A stretch of DNA of 64,000 nt from Cohnella thailandensis (lineage in GTDB: Bacteria > Bacillota > Bacilli > Paenibacillales > Paenibacillaceae): contig NZ_JACJVQ010000032.1 of NCBI RefSeq assembly GCF_014212135.1, forward strand, positions 98,908 through 162,907, given 5' to 3'. This document shows positions 15,442 to 23,382 of this stretch, in pieces. Both the position numbers and the translations under genes were made by a program. Within the stretch, counting starts at the first letter, position 1. The number at the start of each line of letters is the position of its first letter. The notes beneath the pieces are model-generated. The model made no database searches. It saw nothing but the letters and a program-made list of their open reading frames with translations, and was not told the DNA's origin.

Positions 15442-17655
15442 ATGCGTAACCTTCAGGTTCAAATTACCGGGATGACCTGCAGCGCATGCTCGGCCCGGAT
15501 CGAGAAGTCGCTGAACAAGCTGGAGGGCGTGAAGACGGCTTCCGTAAGCTTGGCGACCTCCCAAGCCTCGGTTCAATGGGAGGGAGCCACGGCAAGCGAG
15601 GAGCTCGTCGTCGAGAGAATTCGCAAGCTCGGCTACGGGGCGGAGATTCTCAGGGGGGACGGGAGGAATCCGGCGGAGCTCGAGACCCGGGCTTATCGCA
15701 ACCGTTTCATCGCCTCCGCGCTGCTGTCGATACCCTTGTTCGCCGCGATGGCAGGGCACTTTCTTGAGCCCTACGGCATTCATACGCCGGAGCTGTTCCA
15801 GGTCCCTCTGATCCAAATGATCCTCGCTTCCGTGCTTCTGCTGTATGCCGGCTTTCCCTTCTATCTGGGAGCTTATCATGCGCTGAAGCAGGGCATGCCC
15901 AACATGGACGTTCTGATCGCGATGAGCACGGCGGTCGCATACTTCTACAGCCATTATCAAGCGTTCAAGCCGGGAATCGGCCGAATGGACGCGCATGTCC
16001 TGCACGGACATCCGCCGCTTTACTTCGATTCGATCGCCATGATCCTCGTGTCCGTTACGTTAGGCAAGTGGCTGGAGTCGATCGCCAAAGGCAACGCCGC
16101 CCGGAGCCTGACTTCCTTGCGGGAACGGAGGGCGCAAGTGGTTCGGGTCGTTCGCGGCAGCGGAAGGAGCACGATCCCCATAGGAGAGCTAGCGCCGGGA
16201 GAACGGTTCGAGGTTCTCTCTTCCGAATGGGTTCCCTTGGACGGCGTCATCCTGGAAGGAACGGCGGAGGCCGACGAATCGCTGTTGACAGGCGAAGAGA
16301 GCGTAGCGGTTAAACGGGCGGGAGAACGCGTCTATGCGGGCACGCGCCTCGTAAGCGGACGATTGCAGGTTCAGTCCGACGACAGGGGCTCGGAATCGAG
16401 GCTGTCTCGCATGATCGCATTCGTCGAGAATGCCCAGCATAGCAAGCCGAAGATCGAGAGAAAGGTAGACCGGGTCGCCGCGTTCTTCGTGCCTTCCATT
16501 ATCGCTTTATCCATGCTGACTTTTGCGGGCTGGTGGTTCCGGGCAAGCCCGACGGAAGCCGTGGATCCCGCGATGGCGGTGCTGCTGGTCGCCTGTCCCT
16601 GCGCGCTGGGGCTCGCGACCCCGATCTCGATGCTGATCGGATCGAGCCTCGCGCTCCGAAGCGGCATCGTCGTCAAGGAAGCGAGCAAGCTGGAGGCTCT
16701 GAGCCAAGCGAACGTCTTCGTGTTCGACAAGACCGGCACGCTCACGATCGGCAAGCCTGCCGTATCGGACATCGAGGCATCGCTTCTTCCTCCGATGACG
16801 CTGCTTCGGCTCGCCGCGGCATTGGAGCAAGCCTCGGACCATCCGCTCGCTCAAGCCGTCGTACGCGAAGCGAGAGCGCGCAGGCTGCTCCTGGCGCCGG
16901 CGAAGGAGGTCTCGGAATATCCGGGAAGAGGGATAACGGGGATCGTCGAAGGCAAGAGAGTCGTGCTGGGACGCGCCGCATGGCTGTCCGAACAGGGGAT
17001 CGCCATGCCGTTGTCTACCTCTGCAGGCTCGGATGGGAGCCCGCATTCCGTTCTTCATTTCGCCATGGACGGCAAGTGGAGGGGAACGATCCGGTTCCGG
17101 GACCAAGTTCGCGACGATGCGGGCGCCGCCATTGCGGAGCTCGCGCGATACGGAGAGATCTGGATGGCCTCCGGAGATCGCGGCGAGGCGGCGGCCAAGA
17201 TCGCGGCGAAGCTGGGAATTCTTAACGTTCGGGCGGAGCTGCTTCCGGAGCAGAAGCTGGAGCTCTTGCTCGAACTGCAGAAGACGGGAGGGAGAGTCGT
17301 CATGATCGGCGACGGCGCGAACGATTCGGCCGCGCTGGCGGCCGCGGACGTGGGTATCTCGATGGCGGGAGGCAACGAGGCGGCGCTGCAGGCAGGCGAC
17401 GTCGTCATCTCGGCGGGCAAGCTCTCCCGGGTAAGCGAAGGCTATCGGATCGCCAGACGGACGATGCGGAACGTCAAGCAGAACTTGACGCTGGCGCTTC
17501 TCTACAATGCCGTCATGATCCCGCTTGCCGTCTTCGGCTTGCTGGACCCGCGCGTTGCGTGCATCGGAATGGCATCGAGCTCCCTGATGGTCGTCGGCAA
17601 TTCGCTCCGGCTTGCGAGGCGGACGACTCCGGCATTCAGAGGCAACGGATCATGA
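15442..17655 (+). CDS. copA: Copper-exporting P-type ATPase CopA
   Basis: 737 residues from the ATG at 15442, which has ggaggg at the right distance; an in-frame start at 15409 lacks one. One N-terminal metal-binding domain with Cys13-SA-Cys16, TGE actuator motif (LLTGEES, about 281-287), CPC in the sixth membrane helix (Cys385, Cys387), phosphorylation site DKTGT (Asp429), SDHPLA and GDGANDSAAL. The YN pair in helix 7 (LLYNAVMIP) and MASSS in helix 8 are marks of the Cu(I) P1B-1 subgroup. It pumps Cu(I) out of the cytosol or towards oxidase assembly. The stop overlaps the next start (ATGA). Confidence 0.92.
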   Translation: MRNLQVQITGMTCSACSARIEKSLNKLEGVKTASVSLATSQASVQWEGATASEELVVERIRKLGYGAEILRGDGRNPAELETRAYRNRFIASALLSIPLFAAMAGHFLEPYGIHTPELFQVPLIQMILASVLLLYAGFPFYLGAYHALKQGMPNMDVLIAMSTAVAYFYSHYQAFKPGIGRMDAHVLHGHPPLYFDSIAMILVSVTLGKWLESIAKGNAARSLTSLRERRAQVVRVVRGSGRSTIPIGELAPGERFEVLSSEWVPLDGVILEGTAEADESLLTGEESVAVKRAGERVYAGTRLVSGRLQVQSDDRGSESRLSRMIAFVENAQHSKPKIERKVDRVAAFFVPSIIALSMLTFAGWWFRASPTEAVDPAMAVLLVACPCALGLATPISMLIGSSLALRSGIVVKEASKLEALSQANVFVFDKTGTLTIGKPAVSDIEASLLPPMTLLRLAAALEQASDHPLAQAVVREARARRLLLAPAKEVSEYPGRGITGIVEGKRVVLGRAAWLSEQGIAMPLSTSAGSDGSPHSVLHFAMDGKWRGTIRFRDQVRDDAGAAIAELARYGEIWMASGDRGEAAAKIAAKLGILNVRAELLPEQKLELLLELQKTGGRVVMIGDGANDSAALAAADVGISMAGGNEAALQAGDVVISAGKLSRVSEGYRIARRTMRNVKQNLTLALLYNAVMIPLAVFGLLDPRVACIGMASSSLMVVGNSLRLARRTTPAFRGNGS

Positions 17656-18332
17656 CCGGGGACGACGCGATCGTTGCCGTGCTGGCCGGATTGACGGGAG
17701 CTCCCCATTGCATCGTCATGTGCGGGGGGATCGGAGCGTCCATCGCCATGGAAGCCAGAAGAAGCGCGGCCGTGTCTTTGGCTTTTTATCATGTCGGCCG
17801 GATTTTGACTTACGCGATAACGGGCGCTTTGATGGGGGCGGCCGGTTCGTTCCTTAACCTCGCGGGCCGGTTCGTCGGCTTGCAGGGAGCGGCCAGCATC
17901 CTCGGCGGAGTCTTTATTCTGCTATGGGCATGGCGCAAGTTCACCTTGCCGCTTCATGCCATTCGCTTCCCGGGCCATGAACGGTTGAAGCGGCTGTCGG
18001 GCTCGTCCGGCTCCTCTTGGGAATACGTGTCCATCTTTTTAACCGGCTTGCTGCTCGGCTTGCTCCCATGCGGCCTTACCTACGCGATGCAAATGAACGC
18101 CGCCGCGACGGGAAATGTCGCGGACGGCTTTCTGATCATGCTCGTCTTCGGCTTGACGACCTTCCCCATGCTGTTCGCGTTCGCTCTGTCCGCCAAAGGC
18201 ATAAGCAAGAAATGGAGAAAGCAACTGAGGGGAGCGGGGCAGAACCTGGCCATTCTGATGGGCATTCTCTCCATTATGAAAGGGCTGAGCGCGAACGGCT
18301 GGATCCCGTCGATTCATCCTTGGCTATGGTGA
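17652..18332 (+). CDS. Sulfite exporter TauE/SafE-like (DsbD_2) membrane protein, copper cluster
   Basis: 226 residues from the ATG at 17652, translationally coupled to copA. About six membrane helices; the first contains the family motif H19-C20-IVM-C24-GG, which often binds copper in members linked to CcoI/CopA and oxidase maturation. The second half has LLPCGLTYAMQM, the paired proline-cysteine motif. Despite its generic 'sulfite exporter' name, context with CopA and the FixH-like gene points to copper trafficking into cytochrome oxidase or export (inference). Confidence 0.82.
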   Translation: MTGDDAIVAVLAGLTGAPHCIVMCGGIGASIAMEARRSAAVSLAFYHVGRILTYAITGALMGAAGSFLNLAGRFVGLQGAASILGGVFILLWAWRKFTLPLHAIRFPGHERLKRLSGSSGSSWEYVSIFLTGLLLGLLPCGLTYAMQMNAAATGNVADGFLIMLVFGLTTFPMLFAFALSAKGISKKWRKQLRGAGQNLAILMGILSIMKGLSANGWIPSIHPWLW

Positions 18333-18345
18333 GCATTCGCTTGTT

Positions 18346-18771
18346 TTATACCACCTTGTAGTCGTGAAGCAGGACAAATTCGTCCGAACCGATCCGAACC
18401 CGGGTCTCCGCGACCCAACGGCCGCTCATCACCGGCACGAGCGTTCCCTCGTAGCCGGAGCCTTGAGAGCTCCGCTCTACCTTGGCCGTAAAGATTCCGC
18501 AGAACATCTTCGGCATCCAGGATTTGATCTGGATGCTTGTCGCTTCGACGTTCGCGCCGCCGACGTCGGTGACCGTGACGAGGAATTGCTTCTCTTCCAT
18601 GGGAGAAGAGCGCGCCTCGAGCGTTCTCACTTCGATTCGATAACCGTTCTTCTCCAGCGTGCTGACCAGGGGGACGGGGGAAGCCTCTCCGGAACGGGAC
18701 AGCCAAACGACGATTCCAAGGCAGATAACGAGGGCGATCGGCCAAATTCCTTTTTTGAGCAATCGCGACAT
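18346..18771 (-). CDS. FixH family membrane-anchored protein
   Basis: 141 residues: an N-terminal membrane anchor (about 9-25) and an extracytoplasmic beta-rich domain with the FixH/YtkA-like pattern KQFLVTVTDVGGANVEATSIQIKSWMPKMFCG and a C-terminal SGRWVAETRVRIG. FixH proteins help copper loading or assembly of cbb3-type oxidases, and YtkA-like relatives carry similar domains. The usual methionine-rich MPMM stretch appears here as MPKMFC, with a cysteine that could bind metal. It converges on the copA-TauE genes with only 13 bases between stops. Confidence 0.75.
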   Translation of the reverse strand: MSRLLKKGIWPIALVICLGIVVWLSRSGEASPVPLVSTLEKNGYRIEVRTLEARSSPMEEKQFLVTVTDVGGANVEATSIQIKSWMPKMFCGIFTAKVERSSQGSGYEGTLVPVMSGRWVAETRVRIGSDEFVLLHDYKVV

Positions 18772-18826
18772 GCTTAATCGCCTCCTTCAACCTCTATATA
18801 GGTATGCGTCTAATCAACGCAAAAAG

Positions 18827-18856
18827 AAGCCCCTGCCGCGAAAAGAGCAGGGGCTT
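18827..18856 (-). terminator. Terminator of the SMR operon
   Basis: Arms aagcccctgc (18827-18836) and gcaggggctt (18847-18856), 10 bp perfect. On the minus strand it is followed by ctttttgcg. It ends the tetR-SMR-SMR operon. Confidence 0.85.
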
Positions 18857-18918
18857 GTCGTCTCTGACGAGAAGGGAAGAGGCTTATGTCGACTGCAAGT
18901 TCGATCGGCGACCGATGG

Positions 18919-19248
18919 TTACCCTTCCGCCGTCCGTCCCGAGTTGAGCAGGGCGACGCCGCCGACGATTAGAACGATTCCTAGAACAAGAACGAAATTC
19001 AGGGGCTCTCCCCAAGCAAGCACGCCGATAACGGTCGTCAGAACGGTGCCTACGCCGGACCAGATCGCATAAGCCGTCCCGAGAGGAACGGTCTTCATGC
19101 ACAACGATAGGAAATAAAACGCGAATCCGAAGCCGAGAAGAAAGAGAAGGCTGAAGACCGCGTGACTGAATCCGTCGGACAGCTTAAGCATGGAAGTGCC
19201 GAATACCTCGCCGACGATCGCTAAGGCTAATGCCAAATACCCGTTCAC
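18919..19248 (-). CDS. SMR family multidrug efflux protein, second of pair
   Basis: 109 residues, four membrane helices, the canonical small multidrug resistance size. The essential membrane glutamate is Glu14 (AIVGEVFGTSMLK), and the family signature PLGTAYAIWSGVG is present. SMR proteins work as antiparallel homodimers or paired heterodimers, exchanging protons for cationic drugs or guanidinium. Here it lies 20 bases after a second SMR gene, as in ykkCD/ebrAB pairs of Bacilli, so a heterodimer is likely. It is the last gene of the TetR-controlled operon. Confidence 0.9.
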   Translation of the reverse strand: MNGYLALALAIVGEVFGTSMLKLSDGFSHAVFSLLFLLGFGFAFYFLSLCMKTVPLGTAYAIWSGVGTVLTTVIGVLAWGEPLNFVLVLGIVLIVGGVALLNSGRTAEG

Positions 19249-19268
19249 TCCGATTCCTCTTTTCCCGG

Positions 19269-19595
19269 TTATTGACTTTCCCTGGCTATCTCCACCAAGA
19301 CGACTCCGGCGATGATCACGAGCATGCCGAGCAGCTTGCGGGCGTTAAGCTTCTCCCTGAACGCGAGAATCCCCGCCACGGCGGTCAGAGCGGTTCCGAG
19401 ACCCGCCCAGATCGCGTATGCCGTCCCCAAGGGAAGGTCCTTCAACGCCAACGAAAACAAATAGAAGGACACCGCGTATCCGACGACGAGCAGAAGGGAA
19501 GGGAGCTTTCTCTTGAATCCGTCGGACAGCTTCATCATGGAGCTTCCGAACACTTCGGCGACGATTGCCGAAGCCAGCAGAACATATGCGAGCAA
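19269..19595 (-). CDS. SMR family multidrug efflux protein, first of pair
   Basis: 108 residues with four membrane helices, Glu14 in AIVAEVFGSSMMK and signature PLGTAYAIWAGLG. It begins 13 bases after the tetR stop. The loops differ in charge from its partner, for example SDGFKRKLP here against SDGFSHAVF, as expected if the two insert in opposite orientations to form one heterodimeric pump. No guanidine riboswitch is seen upstream; control appears to be by the TetR regulator instead. Confidence 0.9.
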   Translation of the reverse strand: MLAYVLLASAIVAEVFGSSMMKLSDGFKRKLPSLLLVVGYAVSFYLFSLALKDLPLGTAYAIWAGLGTALTAVAGILAFREKLNARKLLGMLVIIAGVVLVEIARESQ

Positions 19596-19608
19596 ACGAT
19601 TCTCTCCT

Positions 19609-20151
19609 TTACGTTTCGGTCATTTTCTTTAAGGCGTCGATCACCTGGTTCCGCAATTCCGGTTCGAGATTCCCGAGGCCGAATATTTCCGCAAGCCACA
19701 AGCCGTCCACGGCCAATCGGACGATGGTGGCGGCGACCGGATCGATCCCGTCGTTCTCGATGTTCTTCTGCCAGCCCGAATAGCTGGTTCGCAGCTTGGC
19801 CAAGATGTCCGGGTTCGAATAGAGCGAAGCGATCAATGCCGTGCTCAGCTCCTTGGAATGCTCGTTCGCGGCATCCTCGCAGGTGGCTTCGAGATAAGCT
19901 CTCGTCCAGCGCCCGCCATCGCTCGGCGAATTCTCTACTTTGGCGTTGAGATCGGCGACGAATTGACGGGACGATTCCTTCGCCATGGCGTGAATCAATG
20001 CCTGTTTGTTGGGGAAATGGTGCAGCAAGCCGCCTTTGCTGACTCCGGCTTCCTTGGCGACGGCGTCCAAAGTCAGCTTCTCGGCGCCAAGCGTTCTTAC
20101 GACGTTGCTGGCGGCGGAGAGAATGTCGCCGTATCTCGAATTGCTGTTCAT
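19609..20151 (-). CDS. TetR family repressor of the SMR operon
   Basis: 180 residues from the ATG at 20151, which is 9 bases after gaggtg; a GTG at 20160 lies inside that site. The N-terminal helix-turn-helix (ILSAASNVVRTLGAEKLTLDAVAKEAGVSKGGLLHHFPNKQAL) is followed by a C-terminal ligand domain with VDGLWLAEIFGL, typical of the YkvE/BetI-like TetR_C_6 group. It is the first gene of the operon and must be autoregulated: a perfect palindrome lies between its -35 and -10. The likely inducers are the pump substrates. Confidence 0.9.
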   Translation of the reverse strand: MNSNSRYGDILSAASNVVRTLGAEKLTLDAVAKEAGVSKGGLLHHFPNKQALIHAMAKESSRQFVADLNAKVENSPSDGGRWTRAYLEATCEDAANEHSKELSTALIASLYSNPDILAKLRTSYSGWQKNIENDGIDPVAATIVRLAVDGLWLAEIFGLGNLEPELRNQVIDALKKMTET

Positions 20152-20170
20152 TGCGTTCACCTCGAAAAAA

Positions 20171-20200
20171 ACTATACCGTCTGGACGGTATAGAAGTCAA
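20171..20200 (-). promoter_or_regulatory. Promoter with perfect TetR operator for the tetR-SMR operon
   Basis: On the minus strand TTGACT (complement of 20195-20200), 18-bp spacer and TATAGT (complement of 20171-20176). The 22-bp palindrome ctataccgtc-tg-gacggtatag at 20172-20193, arms of 10 bp perfect, covers the spacer and part of the -10, so a bound repressor would exclude RNA polymerase. The promoter overlaps the end of the upstream MFS gene. Confidence 0.82.
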
Positions 20201-21453
20201 GCGCGAGCGGCCTTCCAAAGCGGTCCCGTCAAGCAAGCCGCGAACACGGACATATTCAAGAAGAATCCCATAAGAAAAACAAGCTGAGCCCCTTCGTGCT
20301 CGGTCACCCATCCGGAGAACGCGATCGCAAGCGGCATACCCAGCTTAAAGATCGATCCCGTGATCCCGCTGATCCGGCCGATGAGGGAATAGGGAGTCGT
20401 CTCCTGGCGGAACGTCCATATGCTCACGGAGCTGATGGTCTCGAACAAGCCGAAGAGGAGCAATCCCAGGGCAAGAACGCAAGCCTTGTCGGCTATATAG
20501 AAGAGGAGCTGGACAAGCGCGGTCATCAAGGCGGATAAAGAGATCAACCGTCCCACGGAGAAACAGCGGCGCAGCCGTCCGATCAGCAGGCTTCCCGCAA
20601 GCCCGCCGGCTCCCGCGGCCGAGAGGACGATGCCCAGCTCCAGATTGTTCAACTTAAGAACGTCTTTGGAATAGAAGATAATCGTCGTATCGATCATCCC
20701 CGAAGCCGAATTCAAGAAGATGACGATGACCGACATCCGGAGCAGCGGCCGGTTGCGGAGCAGCTCCGCCCAGCCTGCGCGAAGCTCCGTCCGGAAGCCT
20801 TGTCCTTGCGCTCCGGATGTTCTCGATTCGTGGTTGGGAATAAACAATAGAGTCGCATAAGCAAGCGCAAAGGATATCGAAGTGATCAATAGAGCCAAAT
20901 GAAGGTTCGGCAGCATAAGAATGAGGCCGCTTAATCCGGGTCCCAGAATTCCGACCAGCGTCGTCACGAAGGCATAGGAAGCGTTCGCGGAGGTCAGAAG
21001 CTCTTCGGGTAGGGAGTGCTTAACCATGGCGACCCTGGCATTGTTGTAGGCGTAGCCGAGTCCCATCAGCAGAAATCCCGCGATATAGAACGCGTAGGGC
21101 TCTGGCTGGCCGAATTCGATGACGCCGTAAAGGATCCCAAGGACGATAGCTTGCAGGAGTATCGCGGACAGGGACCATCTTTTTTTGTTCACCCGATCGA
21201 CCAGGACGCCGATAAACATCGCAAGAAGCAGGTTCGGAAGAAATTCGATTCCCCGCATTGTCGCCATAATGACGGAGGAGCGGGTCATTTCATACAGGAT
21301 CAAAGGGAGCGCCAGCTCGTAAATCTTGTTGCCGAACGCCATGATCGCTCCCGTGCCGAGCAAAATAAGAAAAGAGGGACTTCTCCAGACGGAGGGCGCG
21401 GACGGGGTTGATCTTTCTTCTGTTGCTGTGGACGAGATAGTCGGGATAGCCAT
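20197..21453 (-). CDS. MFS transporter
   Basis: 418 residues with 12 predicted membrane helices. The motif-A-like loop after helix 2 is GVLVDRVNKKRW (about 82-93). The shape matches the MFS_3/enterobactin-exporter-like group of drug or metabolite exporters. It is divergent from an SgrR-like regulator, 120 bp apart, an arrangement common in Bacilli in which the regulator controls the exporter. The substrate is unknown. It is transcribed towards the SMR operon, but that operon has its own promoter at the end of this gene. Confidence 0.87.
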   Translation of the reverse strand: MAIPTISSTATEERSTPSAPSVWRSPSFLILLGTGAIMAFGNKIYELALPLILYEMTRSSVIMATMRGIEFLPNLLLAMFIGVLVDRVNKKRWSLSAILLQAIVLGILYGVIEFGQPEPYAFYIAGFLLMGLGYAYNNARVAMVKHSLPEELLTSANASYAFVTTLVGILGPGLSGLILMLPNLHLALLITSISFALAYATLLFIPNHESRTSGAQGQGFRTELRAGWAELLRNRPLLRMSVIVIFLNSASGMIDTTIIFYSKDVLKLNNLELGIVLSAAGAGGLAGSLLIGRLRRCFSVGRLISLSALMTALVQLLFYIADKACVLALGLLLFGLFETISSVSIWTFRQETTPYSLIGRISGITGSIFKLGMPLAIAFSGWVTEHEGAQLVFLMGFFLNMSVFAACLTGPLWKAARA

Positions 21454-21573
21454 ATGGGCAGGTTCACTCCTCTTTACGGTTTAAGCGTCACCCATTATAC
21501 TTTTGGAAAAGTGGAACAAAAAGCGAAAGGTGCGGAGAGGGATTTCGTCTTTTAGGGGAGGAGGCCGGTACTT

Positions 21574-23370
21574 ATGGAGCTTGAAGATTATTACCTGCAG
21601 CTTAGGCAGTGCTACCCGGTACAGACGGAAGGGCAGCCGCTGACGATCACGTTGGACGAATTCGCGAGCGCCCTGGATTGCACGAGACGTAATGCACAAT
21701 TGCTGATTCAGAAGATGATCGAGAGAAGCTACGTGGAATGGTCGTCGGGAAGAGGAAGGGGCAACCGGTCTACGCTCGTTTTCCTGCAAAATAAAGAAGA
21801 GCTCCTCCTTCGTAAAGCCAAGAGGCTGGCCGAGCAAGGGGAGCCGGGAGCCGCCCTGGAATTCGTGCGGAAGCATTCGGACGATTCTCTGAATGCCGAA
21901 TTCCATGGCTGGCTGATCTCCCAATTCGGGCTTCAAAGGCGGACCGACGAGCTGGATGTGCTGAGGTTTCCGTTTTACCGGCCGATTCCCGATCTGGACC
22001 CGATGAACGTGATTCGGCGAACGGAGGCGCATATGGTCCGCCAAATCTTCGACACGCTGGTCGAGTACGATGCCGCGGGCCGAGCCCATAAACCCGGTCT
22101 GGCGCACCATTGGGAGCATGACGAGACGAGAACGCATTGGACGTTCTACTTGCGCAAAGGAGTCTTCTTCCACCATGGGAAGAGAATGACCGCCGAGGAC
22201 GTGAAGTTCACGTTCGAGAGGATCAAGAAGGAGAAACCGGACGACTGGCTGACGGCTAATATGGCGGACATCGAGGTTCTCGGCACTTCAAGCTTACGGA
22301 TCCGGCTCCGGGAATCGAACGGGCTGTTTTTGAATTTTATCTCGCAGGAGAGATTCTCCATCGTGCCGAGCGACTTGGGAAGGCTTGTCCCTCGAATCGA
22401 TTACGAGAGAATGCCGATCGGTACGGGACCGTTCCGAATCGCGGAGAACACGGCAACGAAACTCGTTCTCGAAGCGAACGATTCCTATTACGGCGGACGT
22501 CCTTTCCTGGACCGGGTCGAAATCTGGGTGTGGCCTGATTATCGAGAAACGGCGTTGCGGGAGGATTATTCGCCGAAGGAAGCGCAGGTGCTCTATTTCG
22601 AAGCGGTCGATCGTTCGAAATCGGGGAATGTTCTTAATCGCGCGGAAGCCGGCAGCAGTTATTTGACCTTTAATTTAAGCCGTCCGGGGCCGCTGCAGGA
22701 TGTTCGCGTTCGCTCCGCCATCCACGGGGCGCTCGATCGGCAGGAGATGGTCAGGGAGTTGGGCGGGCGAAGGCTGAAGCCGTCCTCGGGATTCGATCCC
22801 GGCCGCGACGAGGAAGCCTACGGCACCGGCGTCGGCTTGCGGCAAGCGCGGGAGCTTCTCGAGCACTCGGAATACAAGGGCGAAACCTTGAAGCTCTACA
22901 CGTACGACTATTCCGCCAATAAGGAGGATGCCGGCTGGATTCGGAGCAGGCTCGAACGATTGGGAGTGCGCATGGAGACGACGGTGCTGCCCATCCGCGA
23001 GTTGAGCCAAGCAGCCGAGATCTCCCGCGCCGATCTGATTCTATCCGGAGAGGTTCTTGGGGTCGAGCCCGCGGTCACTCTCATCGATATGTATCGCTCC
23101 AGTCCCGGATATATCCGGAACCATTTGGATCCTGCGAATCTGGCAAAGGTGGACGCCGCCGTCTCCGAAGCGTTGTCGGAAGGCGATCCTAATCGTTGCA
23201 TGGACATCCTCCGCGACTTGGAAGCGGAGCTCCGGGATGCGCTGCAGCTTCTATTCCTATATCACAGCCATCAAACGGTCAGCGTGGATCCGGCGCTGAA
23301 CGGGATCGCGCTTAACGCATGGGGCAAGATCGATTACAAGGATATTTGGCTTAAGGACAATCCCATATGA
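21574..23370 (+). CDS. SgrR-like transcriptional regulator with solute-binding domain
   Basis: 598 residues with no signal peptide. The N-terminal winged helix (residues 1-110: LDEFASALDCTRRNAQLLIQKMIERSYVEWSSGRGRGNRSTL) is fused to an oligopeptide/solute-binding family 5 domain (about 130-590: FRFPF...MVRQIFDTLVEYD, KGVFFHHGKRMTAEDVKFTFERI). This is the SgrR architecture; the cytosolic binding domain senses a small molecule, a sugar phosphate in E. coli. A strong site ggggaggagg precedes the ATG. It is divergent from the MFS gene, paralleling SgrR control of the SetA exporter (inference). Confidence 0.87.
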   Translation: MELEDYYLQLRQCYPVQTEGQPLTITLDEFASALDCTRRNAQLLIQKMIERSYVEWSSGRGRGNRSTLVFLQNKEELLLRKAKRLAEQGEPGAALEFVRKHSDDSLNAEFHGWLISQFGLQRRTDELDVLRFPFYRPIPDLDPMNVIRRTEAHMVRQIFDTLVEYDAAGRAHKPGLAHHWEHDETRTHWTFYLRKGVFFHHGKRMTAEDVKFTFERIKKEKPDDWLTANMADIEVLGTSSLRIRLRESNGLFLNFISQERFSIVPSDLGRLVPRIDYERMPIGTGPFRIAENTATKLVLEANDSYYGGRPFLDRVEIWVWPDYRETALREDYSPKEAQVLYFEAVDRSKSGNVLNRAEAGSSYLTFNLSRPGPLQDVRVRSAIHGALDRQEMVRELGGRRLKPSSGFDPGRDEEAYGTGVGLRQARELLEHSEYKGETLKLYTYDYSANKEDAGWIRSRLERLGVRMETTVLPIRELSQAAEISRADLILSGEVLGVEPAVTLIDMYRSSPGYIRNHLDPANLAKVDAAVSEALSEGDPNRCMDILRDLEAELRDALQLLFLYHSHQTVSVDPALNGIALNAWGKIDYKDIWLKDNPI

Positions 23371-23382
23371 GAGAAAGGAGTA

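Noticed and set aside
15286..16011. 241-residue minus-strand frame
   Set aside because: It lies antisense across the start of copA and the aldolase terminator, with no protein-like pattern.
18774..18826. Guanidine riboswitch for the SMR pair
   Set aside because: The SMR genes begin with short spacers after tetR and no ykkC-type conserved core is visible. A TetR operator explains control.
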